From: Flavobacteriales bacterium TMED123
Lineage (GTDB): Bacteria; Bacteroidota; Bacteroidia; Flavobacteriales; BACL11
Direction: 5' to 3'
Length of the DNA: 40,675 nucleotides
Assembly: GCA_002170165.1 (NCBI GenBank)
Contig: NHFY01000005.1
Location: 1 to 40,675 of the forward strand
Of the stretch, positions 31,245-39,977 are shown in pieces (position 1 is the first letter of the stretch; each line of letters begins with the position of its first letter). Both the position numbers and the translations under genes were made by a program. Under the pieces are notes generated by a model, which saw only the letters and a program-made list of their open reading frames with translations, was not told where the DNA came from and ran no database searches.

Positions 31245-33082
31245 GGTTTTTTCTTTTTCTGTGTATCTGTGCTTTATTTGCTTGTCAAAGAGCTAAGGTA
31301 AAGGAATATAAAAACTATCTAAATCATCATGATACGGTAGCCTATATAGGAAAAGAAACTTGCAAGCAATGCCATTTGGAAATTTATAATTCCTTTATGC
31401 AAACCGGCATGGGTCAATCCTTACGCTCAGCCATTAAAGCGCATTCATCCCTTACAGAAAACCTTATCGTTATTTATGATGAAAACAAAAATTTGTTTTA
31501 TCAACCTTTCTGGAAGAAAGATTCTTTATGGCTTCACGAATTTCAACTCAGTGGAAAAGACACCACTCATTCCTTAAAAAGAAAAGCCAACTACATTATT
31601 GGATCTGGGCATCATACCAATTCACATTTGTTTGAAGAAAACGGTTACATCCATCAAATGCCTTACACCTATTATACTCAGGAAATAGTAGCAGATTTAC
31701 CACCAGGTTTTGAAAATGGGAACAACAGTCGTTTTTCGAGAAAAATTGGTATGGAGTGTATGTCTTGCCACAATGCTTATCCCGAGCACATTGAAGGTGC
31801 TATACATAAATATAGCGCCATCCCTAGTGGTATTGATTGCGAAAGATGCCATGGGCCAGGGGAGGCGCATTTGAAACAAATCCAATCTGGCAATTGGGTA
31901 GATACTTCCAAATACATTGATTATTCCATTGTGAATCCTGGAAAACTGCCATTGGATTTACAATTTGACGTTTGCCAAAGGTGTCATTTGCAAGGTACTG
32001 CTGTACTTGCTGAGGGCAAATCTTTTACAGATTTCAAACCCGGACAGCACCTCAAAGAAGTGATGGATGTGTATATACCAAAATATGAAGGAAATAATGC
32101 TTTTATTATGGCCTCTCATGTAGAAAGACTCAAAGAAAGCACTTGCTTCAAAGAAGGGGAGATGAGTTGTATTTCTTGCCATAATCCGCACAAAAGCGTG
32201 CGGACTACCACTGCAGCATATTTTGACAATAAATGCATGCAATGCCATGCGGTTTGTAAAAAGGAGGAAAATCAAAACGATTGTGCTTCTTGCCATATGC
32301 CTGCTTCATCCTCAACTGATATTCCTCATGTAAGCATTACCGATCATAAAATTGGTGTTCACTACCAAAAAGCGAAAGCTGAAAAAGGCGCTTTTTTAGG
32401 ACTTTTTGCAATTAATAATGATAACCCTACCCAATTATCCAAAGCAAAAGCCTATTTAAAACGATATGAAAGCTTTGAACCACTACCATTTTATCTGGAT
32501 TCTGCTTTTAAGTTTTTACAACTCTCATCAAATAATTACACCTCCTATATTCAGTATTATTATTTAAAAAATGACAATAAAAGTCTAATAGATTTTGTAA
32601 TGAGTAATCATATAAATAAAAATAATTATGCTAAAAATGATATAGCAATGGGTTATAGCAGAATTGGGGAAGTTTTTGCTACTGAAGGCTTAAATAATGA
32701 TGCAAAAAAATATTTTGAATTAGCAATACAACTTATGCCCTTTGAAATTGATTATAAAATAAAATATGGTGCTTTTCTGCTAAATGCTGATAAAAAAGAG
32801 GAAGCGTCTGTGGTATTTAATAATGCATTAAAATTAAACCCTACAATTAAAGAAATCCATTTGAATTTAGGATACATTGCTATGTTAAATGCAGATTTTG
32901 GAAAGGCAAATAGCAGTTTGAAAAAAGCAATAGCATTGGACCCAAATTATTTACTAGCTTATGAAAACATGATTTTGTTAGCGCAAGTACAAAATAATAA
33001 GACGGATATGAAGCATTATTTAAATAAAATTTTAGAAATTGCTCCCAATCATAAAGCAAAGCAGATTTTACAAAAGCTATAA
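31241..33082 (+). CDS. Seven-heme c-type cytochrome lipoprotein with C-terminal TPR repeats
   Basis: A 613-residue protein with a lipobox (CALFAC, Cys15). Seven CxxCH heme sites begin at residues 41, 173, 200, 245, 310, 332 and 348 (CKQCH, CMSCH, CERCH, CQRCH, CISCH, CMQCH, CASCH). The layout resembles cytochrome c554-like multiheme proteins. Residues ~455-613 hold TPR units (AMGYSRIGEVFATEGLNNDA, KYGAFLLNADKKEEASVVF, LNLGYIAMLNADFGKANSSL, AYENMILLAQVQNNKTDMK). It should be an envelope electron carrier assembled with partners via the TPRs, but donor and acceptor are unknown. It is embedded between dapF-GNAT and mltG, with ATGA coupling to the gene before, and nothing else redox-related lies in the window. 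Confidence 0.9.
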   Translation: MRFFLFLCICALFACQRAKVKEYKNYLNHHDTVAYIGKETCKQCHLEIYNSFMQTGMGQSLRSAIKAHSSLTENLIVIYDENKNLFYQPFWKKDSLWLHEFQLSGKDTTHSLKRKANYIIGSGHHTNSHLFEENGYIHQMPYTYYTQEIVADLPPGFENGNNSRFSRKIGMECMSCHNAYPEHIEGAIHKYSAIPSGIDCERCHGPGEAHLKQIQSGNWVDTSKYIDYSIVNPGKLPLDLQFDVCQRCHLQGTAVLAEGKSFTDFKPGQHLKEVMDVYIPKYEGNNAFIMASHVERLKESTCFKEGEMSCISCHNPHKSVRTTTAAYFDNKCMQCHAVCKKEENQNDCASCHMPASSSTDIPHVSITDHKIGVHYQKAKAEKGAFLGLFAINNDNPTQLSKAKAYLKRYESFEPLPFYLDSAFKFLQLSSNNYTSYIQYYYLKNDNKSLIDFVMSNHINKNNYAKNDIAMGYSRIGEVFATEGLNNDAKKYFELAIQLMPFEIDYKIKYGAFLLNADKKEEASVVFNNALKLNPTIKEIHLNLGYIAMLNADFGKANSSLKKAIALDPNYLLAYENMILLAQVQNNKTDMKHYLNKILEIAPNHKAKQILQKL

Positions 33083-33083
33083 T

Positions 33084-34157
33084 TTGAAAAGAAAAAGAAA
33101 ATTTAAACGCAAGAAACCCTCATTTGCCAAAAAAGTAATCATCTCTTTTCTTGGAATTATTCTCTTATTTGGTGTACTATTAGCACACCGATTATACAGT
33201 TATGTTTATCAGCCAAACATCAAACTAAATGACAAAACTGAACAATTTGTTTTTATTCCTAGCAATTCTGTGTTTTCTGATGTGGTAAGAATCCTTTTAG
33301 ATGAAGGCTTGCTCATGGACAAAAACTCATTTGAGTGGGTAGCTGAAAGAAAAAATTACAAATTCAATGTAAAGGCAGGTAGGTATTTCATTAATAGAGA
33401 GATGAATAATAATGAATTGGTAAATATGTTGCGATCTGGCATGCAAGTTCCTTTAAGTTTAAGTTTTCATAATTTAAGAACCAAACAGCAATTGGCTGGA
33501 AAAATTGCTATGCAATTGGAAACTGATTCCATTTCTATTATCCAACTAATAAATGATTCTACTTTTCTAGACACAAATAGATTGACTAAAGAAAATGTCT
33601 CTTCTATTTTTATCCCAAATACTTATGAGTTTTATTGGAATACATCAGCCAAGCAATTTGCCGAAAGAATGTTAAAAGAGTATAATGTATTTTGGAACAG
33701 TGAAAGAAGAAAAAAGGCAGCAGACAAAAAGCTAACAACAACTGAAGCCATCACTTTAGCCGCTATTGTAGAAAGTGAATCTTATAAAAAAGAGGAACGA
33801 CCAATTATTGCAAGGCTCTACTTGAACAGATTAGAAAAAGGTATGAAATTGCAATCGGACCCTACAATCATTTTTTCAATTGGCGATTTCAGTATTAGAA
33901 GGGTTCTAAAAAAAGATTTGAAAATTGACTCACCATACAATACTTATATCAATAAAGGATTGCCACCTGGCCCTATTTGCTTACCTTCTATCAATTCAAT
34001 TGATGCAGTGCTAAATGCATCCGATAATAATTATCTCTTTATGTGCGCAAAAGAAGATTTTTCAGGATACCATAATTTTGCAACTACTTCAAAGGAGCAT
34101 ATTAGAAATGCAAAAAAATACAGAAGAGCATTAAATAAGCGAAAAATCATGCGTTAA
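33084..34157 (+). CDS. mltG: Endolytic murein transglycosylase MltG
   Basis: A 357-residue protein with a TTG start at 33084, one base after the cytochrome stop. The N-terminus is extremely basic (KRKRKFKRKKPSFAKK), followed by one transmembrane helix (VIISFLGIILLFGVLLAH, ~19-36). A LysM-like region (IPSNSVFSDVVRILLDEGLL) precedes the catalytic YceG domain: Glu230 in AAIVESESYKKEERPIIARL, then GMKLQSDPTIIFSIG, SPYNTYINKGLPPGPICLPS and FATTSKEH. MltG cuts nascent glycan strands and thereby ends their growth. An ATG at 33039 is in frame but overlaps the cytochrome gene by 44 bases and adds no family sequence. Confidence 0.94.
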   Translation: MKRKRKFKRKKPSFAKKVIISFLGIILLFGVLLAHRLYSYVYQPNIKLNDKTEQFVFIPSNSVFSDVVRILLDEGLLMDKNSFEWVAERKNYKFNVKAGRYFINREMNNNELVNMLRSGMQVPLSLSFHNLRTKQQLAGKIAMQLETDSISIIQLINDSTFLDTNRLTKENVSSIFIPNTYEFYWNTSAKQFAERMLKEYNVFWNSERRKKAADKKLTTTEAITLAAIVESESYKKEERPIIARLYLNRLEKGMKLQSDPTIIFSIGDFSIRRVLKKDLKIDSPYNTYINKGLPPGPICLPSINSIDAVLNASDNNYLFMCAKEDFSGYHNFATTSKEHIRNAKKYRRALNKRKIMR

Positions 34158-34193
34158 TTGATTAAATTCGCGAGCTAAAACAAATAAAGAAAA

Positions 34194-35597
34194 ATGACAA
34201 AAATAAAATTTGGAACTGATGGATGGAGGGCCATTATTGCAAAGGAATATACTACCAATAATGTAGCAAGAGTTAGTATTGCTGTTGCAGATTGGTTAAG
34301 TGAAAAATACGATAAATCTTCAGTTGTAATTGGGCACGATTGCCGTTTTGCTGGAGAGTTGTTTGTAGAAACTGCTGCAAAAGTTTTAGCTACTAAAGGT
34401 GTATTGGTAAAAATCGCAAAAGGATTTGTCTCTACACCTATGGTTTCTCTAGGTGTAGTTAATGAAAAAGCAAACTTAGGAGTAGTGATTACGGCTTCTC
34501 ACAATCCGCCAACTTATAACGGCTATAAACTTAAAGGTGATTTTGGAGGACCTTTATTACCTGCTGATATATCAGAAGTAGAAAGTAGAATTCCAGATTC
34601 AAATTCAGTAGATATTGATGCTATTACAATGGAGGGTTTAGTAAAAGAAGGTAAAGTAATTTATGTAGATTTGGAAGATATGTACTGCAAGCATGTTGAC
34701 GCTCATTTTGATTTAGCAGCAATTCAAAATTCAAGAATGAAATTTGCTTATGATGCCATGTATGGCGCAGGAATGAATGCGGTAAAGCGTTTACTGCCAG
34801 AAACTACTTTTTTGCATTGTGATGACAATCCAGGATTTTTAGGTACTGCTCCAGAGCCAATTCATAGAAACTTGCAAGAGTTCTCAGATTTGATGAAAAA
34901 TAATTATTTGGATTGCGGTCTAGCAACAGATGGAGATGCCGATAGAATTGGCCTCTATGATGATAAAGGAAACTTTATCGATTCTCATCATATCATCTTG
35001 TTACTTATTCATTATATGGTAAAATATAAAGGTATGACAGGAAAAATAGTAACTGCTTTTTCGTGTTCAGTAAAAGTAGAGTACATGTGTAAACACTATG
35101 GACTAGATCATGAAACGGTTCAAATCGGTTTTAAGCACATAGCTGGGAAAATGATTACTGAAGATGTACTTCTTGGAGGAGAGGAATCCGGTGGAATTGC
35201 AACCAAAGGGCATATTCCTGAGCGAGATGGTATTTGGATGGGCCTTATTTTATTTGAATTTATGGCTAAATATGGTAAGTCAATAACTGATCTTATTCAG
35301 GAGGTATATGATATTGTGGGCACATTTGCCTTTGAGCGCATTGATTTACATATTGATAATGACAGTAAGGCAGCTATTATTAAAAATTGTAAAGCCGGAA
35401 AGTTTAGTCAGTTTGGTAATTACAAAGTAGAAAGAGTGGAAACCATAGATGGTTTTAAATTCTTCTTTGATGCTGACAGTTGGCTGATGATTCGCCCTTC
35501 TGGTACTGAACCTGTACTAAGAACATATGCAGAAGCGCCAACACAAGAAAAGGCCTTTGATATACTAGCTAAAGCCAAAGCTACAATCTTGAAATGA
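34194..35597 (+). CDS. Phosphoglucomutase/phosphomannomutase family enzyme
   Basis: A 467-residue alpha-D-phosphohexomutase. Domain 1 begins IKFGTDGWRAII; the phosphoserine is Ser102 in VITASHNPPTYNGYKLKG; the metal loop is ATDGDADRIGLYDD (~243-256); the sugar-specificity loop is LLGGEESGGIATKGHIPERD (~327-346); and the phosphate-binding loop is RPSGTEPVLRTYAEA near 434-448. It interconverts hexose 1- and 6-phosphates; GEESGG is compatible with glucose or mannose. It is preceded by a 36-base gap with a one-mismatch -7 box (TAAATTCG), and its end overlaps the DUF2279 gene by 4 bases. Confidence 0.94.
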   Translation: MTKIKFGTDGWRAIIAKEYTTNNVARVSIAVADWLSEKYDKSSVVIGHDCRFAGELFVETAAKVLATKGVLVKIAKGFVSTPMVSLGVVNEKANLGVVITASHNPPTYNGYKLKGDFGGPLLPADISEVESRIPDSNSVDIDAITMEGLVKEGKVIYVDLEDMYCKHVDAHFDLAAIQNSRMKFAYDAMYGAGMNAVKRLLPETTFLHCDDNPGFLGTAPEPIHRNLQEFSDLMKNNYLDCGLATDGDADRIGLYDDKGNFIDSHHIILLLIHYMVKYKGMTGKIVTAFSCSVKVEYMCKHYGLDHETVQIGFKHIAGKMITEDVLLGGEESGGIATKGHIPERDGIWMGLILFEFMAKYGKSITDLIQEVYDIVGTFAFERIDLHIDNDSKAAIIKNCKAGKFSQFGNYKVERVETIDGFKFFFDADSWLMIRPSGTEPVLRTYAEAPTQEKAFDILAKAKATILK

Positions 35598-36466
35598 GGC
35601 ATCTATTATTGATATTATTCCTTTTTTTCAGTAGTCAAATTTTCAGCCAAGAACTAGAAGAAAATGATATTAAGAATAAACGCAAAAAAATATTATTAAT
35701 CTCAAAAAGTGTTTCTTATACCGCAACATTAATAACGCTCAACTCCCTTTGGTATAAAGATTATCCTAGAAGCAACTTTCATTTTATTAATGATAATAGA
35801 GAATGGTTACAAATGGATAAAGTGGGGCATATGACATCTTCCTATTATTTGGGAGTAGCTGGAATAGAAGCGTATAGATGGGCAGGAATGAATGAAGAAC
35901 AGGCAATTTGGTACGGTGGGCTTTCTGGTAGTTTTTTTCTTACAGCAGTAGAAATACTTGATGGTTTTTCGACAGAGTGGGGAGCTTCATCTGGAGATCT
36001 ATTGGCCAATACATTAGGTTCAGCTCTTTGTATCTCTCAAGAACTTTATTGGAATGAACAGAAGATCCAATTAAAATATAGTTATGCTAAATCTTTTTGG
36101 GCAAACAAAAATACTGAGCAATTAGGAAAAAATCTTTTACAAAATATTCTGAAAGACTATAATGGGCAAAAGTATTGGGCTTCTTTCAATATCAAATCTT
36201 TATTACAATTAGAAAATAATTTTCCACAATGGCTTGCGCTTTCTTTTGGCTATAGTGGATATGGCATGAGAACTCCATATCAAGAAGAAGGTGATCCTGA
36301 AAGACAGAGGGAATATTTTTTAGCATTTGACATTGACTTAAACAGAGTGCAAACCAAATCAAAATTTGTGAATTCAGTTTTGCATACTTTTGGATTTGTA
36401 AAATTCCCTATGCCTACTCTAGGATACTCCAATGGAGAAGTTTTTATACACCCGCTATTTTTCTGA
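35594..36466 (+). CDS. DUF2279 exported protein (YfiM-like)
   Basis: A 290-residue protein with a signal peptide ending QIFSQ (~19). The DUF2279 core contains NDNREWLQMDKVGHMTSSYYLG, YRWAGMNEEQAIWYGGLSGS, and TAVEILDGFSTEWGASSGDL with ANTLG-SALCISQ. The function is unknown; family members are predicted envelope proteins with a few membrane-embedded helices. The rest (~170-290) is beta-rich, and may form an outer-membrane or periplasmic domain. It overlaps the phosphohexomutase gene by 4 bases and is joined to the Smr gene by TGATG. Confidence 0.85.
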   Translation: MRHLLLILFLFFSSQIFSQELEENDIKNKRKKILLISKSVSYTATLITLNSLWYKDYPRSNFHFINDNREWLQMDKVGHMTSSYYLGVAGIEAYRWAGMNEEQAIWYGGLSGSFFLTAVEILDGFSTEWGASSGDLLANTLGSALCISQELYWNEQKIQLKYSYAKSFWANKNTEQLGKNLLQNILKDYNGQKYWASFNIKSLLQLENNFPQWLALSFGYSGYGMRTPYQEEGDPERQREYFLAFDIDLNRVQTKSKFVNSVLHTFGFVKFPMPTLGYSNGEVFIHPLFF

Positions 36467-36999
36467 TGAAACACAATTTTAAAACAGGAGACAGAGTCCT
36501 TTTTATTAATGAGAACGATCAAGGAACTATTTTAATTTTTATTGGTGATGCAAAAGCTAAAGTAATCAACAGTAGAGGTTTTGAACAAGTAGTGGGACTC
36601 AATGAAATTATAGCTTATCCATCCTTAACACATAAAGAGGATGCTTATGGTGATTTTGTAAAATCAAAAGATCAGATGGTAAAGGGTATAGAGTATTCAA
36701 AGAAGAAATTCAAACAATTTGCAAAAGATAAAATTTACCAATTAGTATTTAAGGCGGATTTACATATTGAGAATTTGATAGAACATTTCAAGCATTTAGA
36801 AAATTTTGAAATCATTCAAATTCAACTCAATAGATGTGAAGACTGTATTGCTTATGCAAAAAAGGAAGGAATCCCAAGATTAAACTTAGTTCATGGAATA
36901 GGAAAGGGAACGCTTAAAAAAGAAATTCATTCTTTATTAAAAACTTATAATCTAGAATTTTCTGATGAATATGGCTTTACTGAAATATTAATTACTTAA
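36466..36999 (+). CDS. Short Smr-domain protein
   Basis: A 177-residue protein. The N-terminal ~55 residues form a small beta domain (FKTGDRVLFINENDQGTIL), as at the start of Bacteroidota DUF2027 proteins. A helical linker follows, then the Smr domain: FKADLHIENLIEHF (the D-L-H motif), CEDCIAYAKKEGIPRLNLVH and GIGKGTLKKEIHSLL with the HGxGxG-type motif at VHGIGKG. Smr domains act as DNA or RNA endonucleases or as RNA-binding modules. The central domain of typical DUF2027 proteins is absent, so this is a short version. Its stop codon overlaps the -7 box of the next gene. Confidence 0.85.
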   Translation: MKHNFKTGDRVLFINENDQGTILIFIGDAKAKVINSRGFEQVVGLNEIIAYPSLTHKEDAYGDFVKSKDQMVKGIEYSKKKFKQFAKDKIYQLVFKADLHIENLIEHFKHLENFEIIQIQLNRCEDCIAYAKKEGIPRLNLVHGIGKGTLKKEIHSLLKTYNLEFSDEYGFTEILIT

Positions 37000-37004
37000 G
37001 TTTG
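36997..37004 (+). promoter_or_regulatory. Candidate -7 promoter box for the T9SS type B gene (TAAGTTTG)
   Basis: An exact TANNTTTG match whose first three bases are the stop codon of the Smr gene. Six bases separate it from ATG 37011, predicting a nearly leaderless transcript independent of the upstream operon. Confidence 0.48.
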
Positions 37005-37010
37005 CTGAAT

Positions 37011-37886
37011 ATGAAAAGAAATATTCTAATTGCATTTTTATTTTTCAATTTTTCCGCTTTAGCCCAAAGTTCTGCATTTATTTATGGCGGTGGGAATTTA
37101 TGTGATAATGCTGGTACTATTGATATAGAAATTAGTTTTACAGGAACCGCTCCTTGGAATGTCGTTTATACTATTGATAATGTAGATCAGTCAACTATTT
37201 CTACTTCTGTAAATCCTTACACTATACAAACTACAGCAGCTGGAGTTTATACGGTAAGTTCAGTATCTGATGCAGTGGGAGTAGGTACTACTAGCGGAAG
37301 TGCTATTGTAAGTATTTTACAAGCGCCTACTGCACAATTTACAGTTGAAGCAGATACACTTTCTGTAATTTATCCTACAGCTAAATTTCAAGATAAAACA
37401 CTAAATGCAACCGCCTGGAGTTGGAACTTTGGAGATAATACTGCTTTTGATAACTCACAAAACCCTGTACATACTTTTGATTCTATTGTTGGAGTTTATC
37501 AGATTACTTTAGTTACTACTCATGCTAATGGCTGTACTGATACTACATTTAGACAACTGTGGGTAAATGATGAGTATTACATATATATACCTTCTAGTTT
37601 CACACCAGATTGGGATGGCATGAATGACAAGCTTTGTTTGTATTATAATGCTATTCGTGAAAATACTTTTGATTTTAAAATATATGATATGAGGGGAGAG
37701 GTGGTTTTTTTTACAAAAAACATAAAAAATATGGTATGTGATAATCTCGGAAAAAAAGGCTGGGATGGAACACATAGAAAATCATCTAAAGAATTGCCAA
37801 TTGGAAGCTATGTTTATGAGGTGTATTTTCAGGATTTTGAAGGTTGGAAACATCATGATTTTGGCTTTTTACATCTTGTCCGCTAA
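37011..37886 (+). CDS. PKD-domain protein with gliding-motility-type C-terminal sorting domain (T9SS type B)
   Basis: A 291-residue secreted protein from ATG 37011, with a signal peptide (RNILIAFLFFNFSALAQ). Residues ~20-100 form an Ig-like beta domain (CDNAGTIDIEISFTGTAPWN), followed by a PKD module (AKFQDKTLNATAWSWNFGDN, NPVHTFDSIVGVYQITL) at ~115-180. The C-terminal ~90 residues are the CHU_C/type B signal: YIYIPSSFTPDWDGMNDKL, FDFKIYDMRGEVVFFTK, KGWDGTHRKSSKELPIGSYV. Type B cargo is exported by T9SS and stays at the surface. The longer reading from 37002 (adding MLN) is less likely given the promoter box. Its role may be adhesion or gliding; this is inferred. Confidence 0.9.
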   Translation: MKRNILIAFLFFNFSALAQSSAFIYGGGNLCDNAGTIDIEISFTGTAPWNVVYTIDNVDQSTISTSVNPYTIQTTAAGVYTVSSVSDAVGVGTTSGSAIVSILQAPTAQFTVEADTLSVIYPTAKFQDKTLNATAWSWNFGDNTAFDNSQNPVHTFDSIVGVYQITLVTTHANGCTDTTFRQLWVNDEYYIYIPSSFTPDWDGMNDKLCLYYNAIRENTFDFKIYDMRGEVVFFTKNIKNMVCDNLGKKGWDGTHRKSSKELPIGSYVYEVYFQDFEGWKHHDFGFLHLVR

Positions 37887-37949
37887 AAACCTACTGCAAC
37901 CATAAAAGAAGAGTTGCGTAAAAAAACATAATAACCAATTCATCTTATT

Positions 37950-38462
37950 ATGAAAATGCTTAAACTTTCCACCTTTTTATTAATTGTTCAGAATTGCTTT
38001 GCACAAGATATTATTAGAAAAGAAATTGTAGATTTTACAACTAATGATAAAATCAAAAAGCAAATTACTTTTACGATTGTTAACGATATAGATGCTGAAA
38101 AACTACTGATAAATGCAAATAATCTTACTGAATCAACTACTCGATCTTGTGCTTGGGAGGTTGATTTAAACAAAGATGAAGCCTCTAAGTTTGCAATAAA
38201 ATTAGATAATGCAGCTGAAAATTGTACTGCTAAACTAGATGCAGATTGGCTAACCTCAAATACTACTATTAAATGCGTCAGAAACAAACTGAAAATAAAA
38301 GCGGAAAATGCAATATGTACTAGTGGGCATCAAATCAGCTACTTTCAGAAAGATTGTAATAAAAAACTAAGCTTCATTATTGAGAAATCAAAAGGTAAAA
38401 AAATAGCCCAATATTTAACTAGCTATCTGAATTCAGGAAATGATTTAGTAGTAGAAAAATAA
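37950..38462 (+). CDS. Small exported protein of unknown function, cysteine-containing
   Basis: I do not recognise this 170-residue protein. It has a signal peptide (MKMLKLSTFLLIVQNCFAQ), and the mature part contains five cysteines (in RSCAWE, ENCTAKL, IKCVRNK, AICTSGH, KDCNKKL), compatible with two disulfides and one free thiol, and many Lys, Asn and Asp residues. No known domain or sorting tail is seen. It lies alone between the T9SS type B gene (63 bases upstream) and the convergent thioredoxin-like gene (8 bases downstream). Confidence 0.65.
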   Translation: MKMLKLSTFLLIVQNCFAQDIIRKEIVDFTTNDKIKKQITFTIVNDIDAEKLLINANNLTESTTRSCAWEVDLNKDEASKFAIKLDNAAENCTAKLDADWLTSNTTIKCVRNKLKIKAENAICTSGHQISYFQKDCNKKLSFIIEKSKGKKIAQYLTSYLNSGNDLVVEK

Positions 38463-38470
38463 ATCAATCA

Positions 38471-39919
38471 CTATTTAGTTTCTTCTCTTTCAATAATCTT
38501 AACAATCTGCTTTTCGCTTATTCTTTTCGCAATAATCTTTTTTTCTTCATCTAAAAGATAAATAACAGGAGTAGAATGAATATCATATTGCTCACGCCAA
38601 TTTGATGTAGCAACAGGGTTTCCTTCATCATCAAACTGAATATCGCCAACATTTATCCAATTTCCTGTATTGTGTTTATGGATAAATTCTTTCCATTTCT
38701 CTAAATCAAACTCAGTGGTTACTGCAAAAACTTTAATGTCTATACCACTTACAGATAAAGAATCACAAACTGCTTTTACTTTAGGTGTTACTTTATTGCA
38801 ATGCCCACAATCAGGATCGTAAAATAAAAGTAGGGTATAATCAGCAGCCAAATGATATAAAGAATGGTAACGATCTAAAGTATCTTTAAACACCAAATTA
38901 GGTGGTTTTTTCCCAATCATATTTGGACTTATCCTATTGGCTCTTTCAATAATTTTTTCCAATTGCTTTTCTTTTACCCAATCGCATTCTCCATTCATAT
39001 AATATTTCTCAACCATATGCACAAAGACTGCATCCATTCCCATAATTTTCGAACGCTCATAAGTTGAGGTAATATAAGATACTACATATTGAAATATCTT
39101 TTTATTAACTCTTGATTGTTGAACCAAAAAATCTGCAGAAACAATAATTGAATCTGGATGTTTTGGCGTAAGTTTTTCTAGATACTGATCCATTTTATTA
39201 AAAAAGATCGGCGTTCTCAACATTCTAGAATCAGAAAAATCCATATTATCCCAGAAGTACTTTTTGTAATAGTAAAATTGAAAATTCTCTTTTGGTTTTC
39301 CTGTATCGTCTAGTGGAGTTTCTGGAATAACTATATCCGTTGTAGCGCGAATAATTTTACTGAAAAAGACATCAGGATATTTTTTATAAAAATTATTTCT
39401 ATAAACACTAACAGCATCATCAAGCTTACTGATCTCAGATTGCAACTTTTCTTTTTCATTATCTGATTTTGCATTTACCTGTTTATCTTTTAAAGGACCT
39501 ACCTGTTTTTGTTTCTCAGTTATATAATTCAAATACTCATAAAAAGCAGTATTTTCTTTTGAATTTTGAAACTTCATAGATGACACCAAATTATTTTTAT
39601 CGGTTACAAAAGAGAAATGTTGTTCTGAAATTATCAATTCAAAATATTTACCATCTGGAAGCACCAGTAAATAAATACCACCATCAAGTGCCTTTTCACC
39701 ACTAAAAGTGAATTTCCCATTTATTATATTGGTAGTGTCGCTTGCATACTGCTTTCCACCAAAGTAATAAGCCAAAATTACATTAGTGTCTTGCATATTT
39801 TTTATCTCTCCACTTATTTTATATCCGCCTTTTGATTTTCCTAATAACTCAGATAGGCTTTGTGCATTTGAATTAATAGAAAAGTAAAAAAACAGAGATA
39901 ATAATATTATATTTTTCAT
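38471..39919 (-). CDS. Exported thioredoxin-like (TlpA/ResA-type) protein with DUF4369 and DUF5106-like regions
   Basis: From ATG 39919 the protein has 482 residues with a signal peptide (KNIILLSLFFYFSINSNAQ). Residues ~30-130 resemble DUF4369 (GYKISGEIKNMQDTNVILAY, INGKFTFSGEKALDGGIYLL). The middle (~135-325) is helical and DUF5106-like (VVSYITSTYERSKIMGMDAV). The C-terminal thioredoxin fold begins ~330 (PPNLVFKDTLDRYHSL) with the redox motif C-G-H-C in LLLFYDPDCGHCNKVTP and a cis-Pro loop HSTPVIYLLDEEKKI. It should act as a periplasmic thiol-disulfide reductase, for example in cytochrome c maturation. The longer N-terminus from 39946 is not family-like, and a -7 box lies within it. Confidence 0.88.
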   Translation of the reverse strand: MKNIILLSLFFYFSINSNAQSLSELLGKSKGGYKISGEIKNMQDTNVILAYYFGGKQYASDTTNIINGKFTFSGEKALDGGIYLLVLPDGKYFELIISEQHFSFVTDKNNLVSSMKFQNSKENTAFYEYLNYITEKQKQVGPLKDKQVNAKSDNEKEKLQSEISKLDDAVSVYRNNFYKKYPDVFFSKIIRATTDIVIPETPLDDTGKPKENFQFYYYKKYFWDNMDFSDSRMLRTPIFFNKMDQYLEKLTPKHPDSIIVSADFLVQQSRVNKKIFQYVVSYITSTYERSKIMGMDAVFVHMVEKYYMNGECDWVKEKQLEKIIERANRISPNMIGKKPPNLVFKDTLDRYHSLYHLAADYTLLLFYDPDCGHCNKVTPKVKAVCDSLSVSGIDIKVFAVTTEFDLEKWKEFIHKHNTGNWINVGDIQFDDEGNPVATSNWREQYDIHSTPVIYLLDEEKKIIAKRISEKQIVKIIEREETK

Positions 39920-39943
39920 TTTAAATATTTTGATAAAGAGCTG

Positions 39944-39951
39944 CAAAATTA
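39944..39951 (-). promoter_or_regulatory. Candidate -7 promoter box for the TlpA-like gene (TAATTTTG)
   Basis: An exact TANNTTTG match on the minus strand, 24 bases before the ATG at 39919, giving a leader of about 17-19 bases. Confidence 0.45.
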
Positions 39952-39977
39952 ATAATCAAAACGATTTTAGCAAGAGT

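Noticed and set aside
33039-33083. ATG start of mltG at 33039
   Set aside because: It would overlap the cytochrome gene by 44 bases and add residues that simply mirror its last codons; the TTG at 33084 gives a normal basic N-terminus plus membrane helix.
37887-37930. Hairpin GCAAC / GTTGC after the T9SS type B gene as a terminator
   Set aside because: The stem is only five base pairs with a long loop and is followed by an A run rather than a T run on the plus strand.
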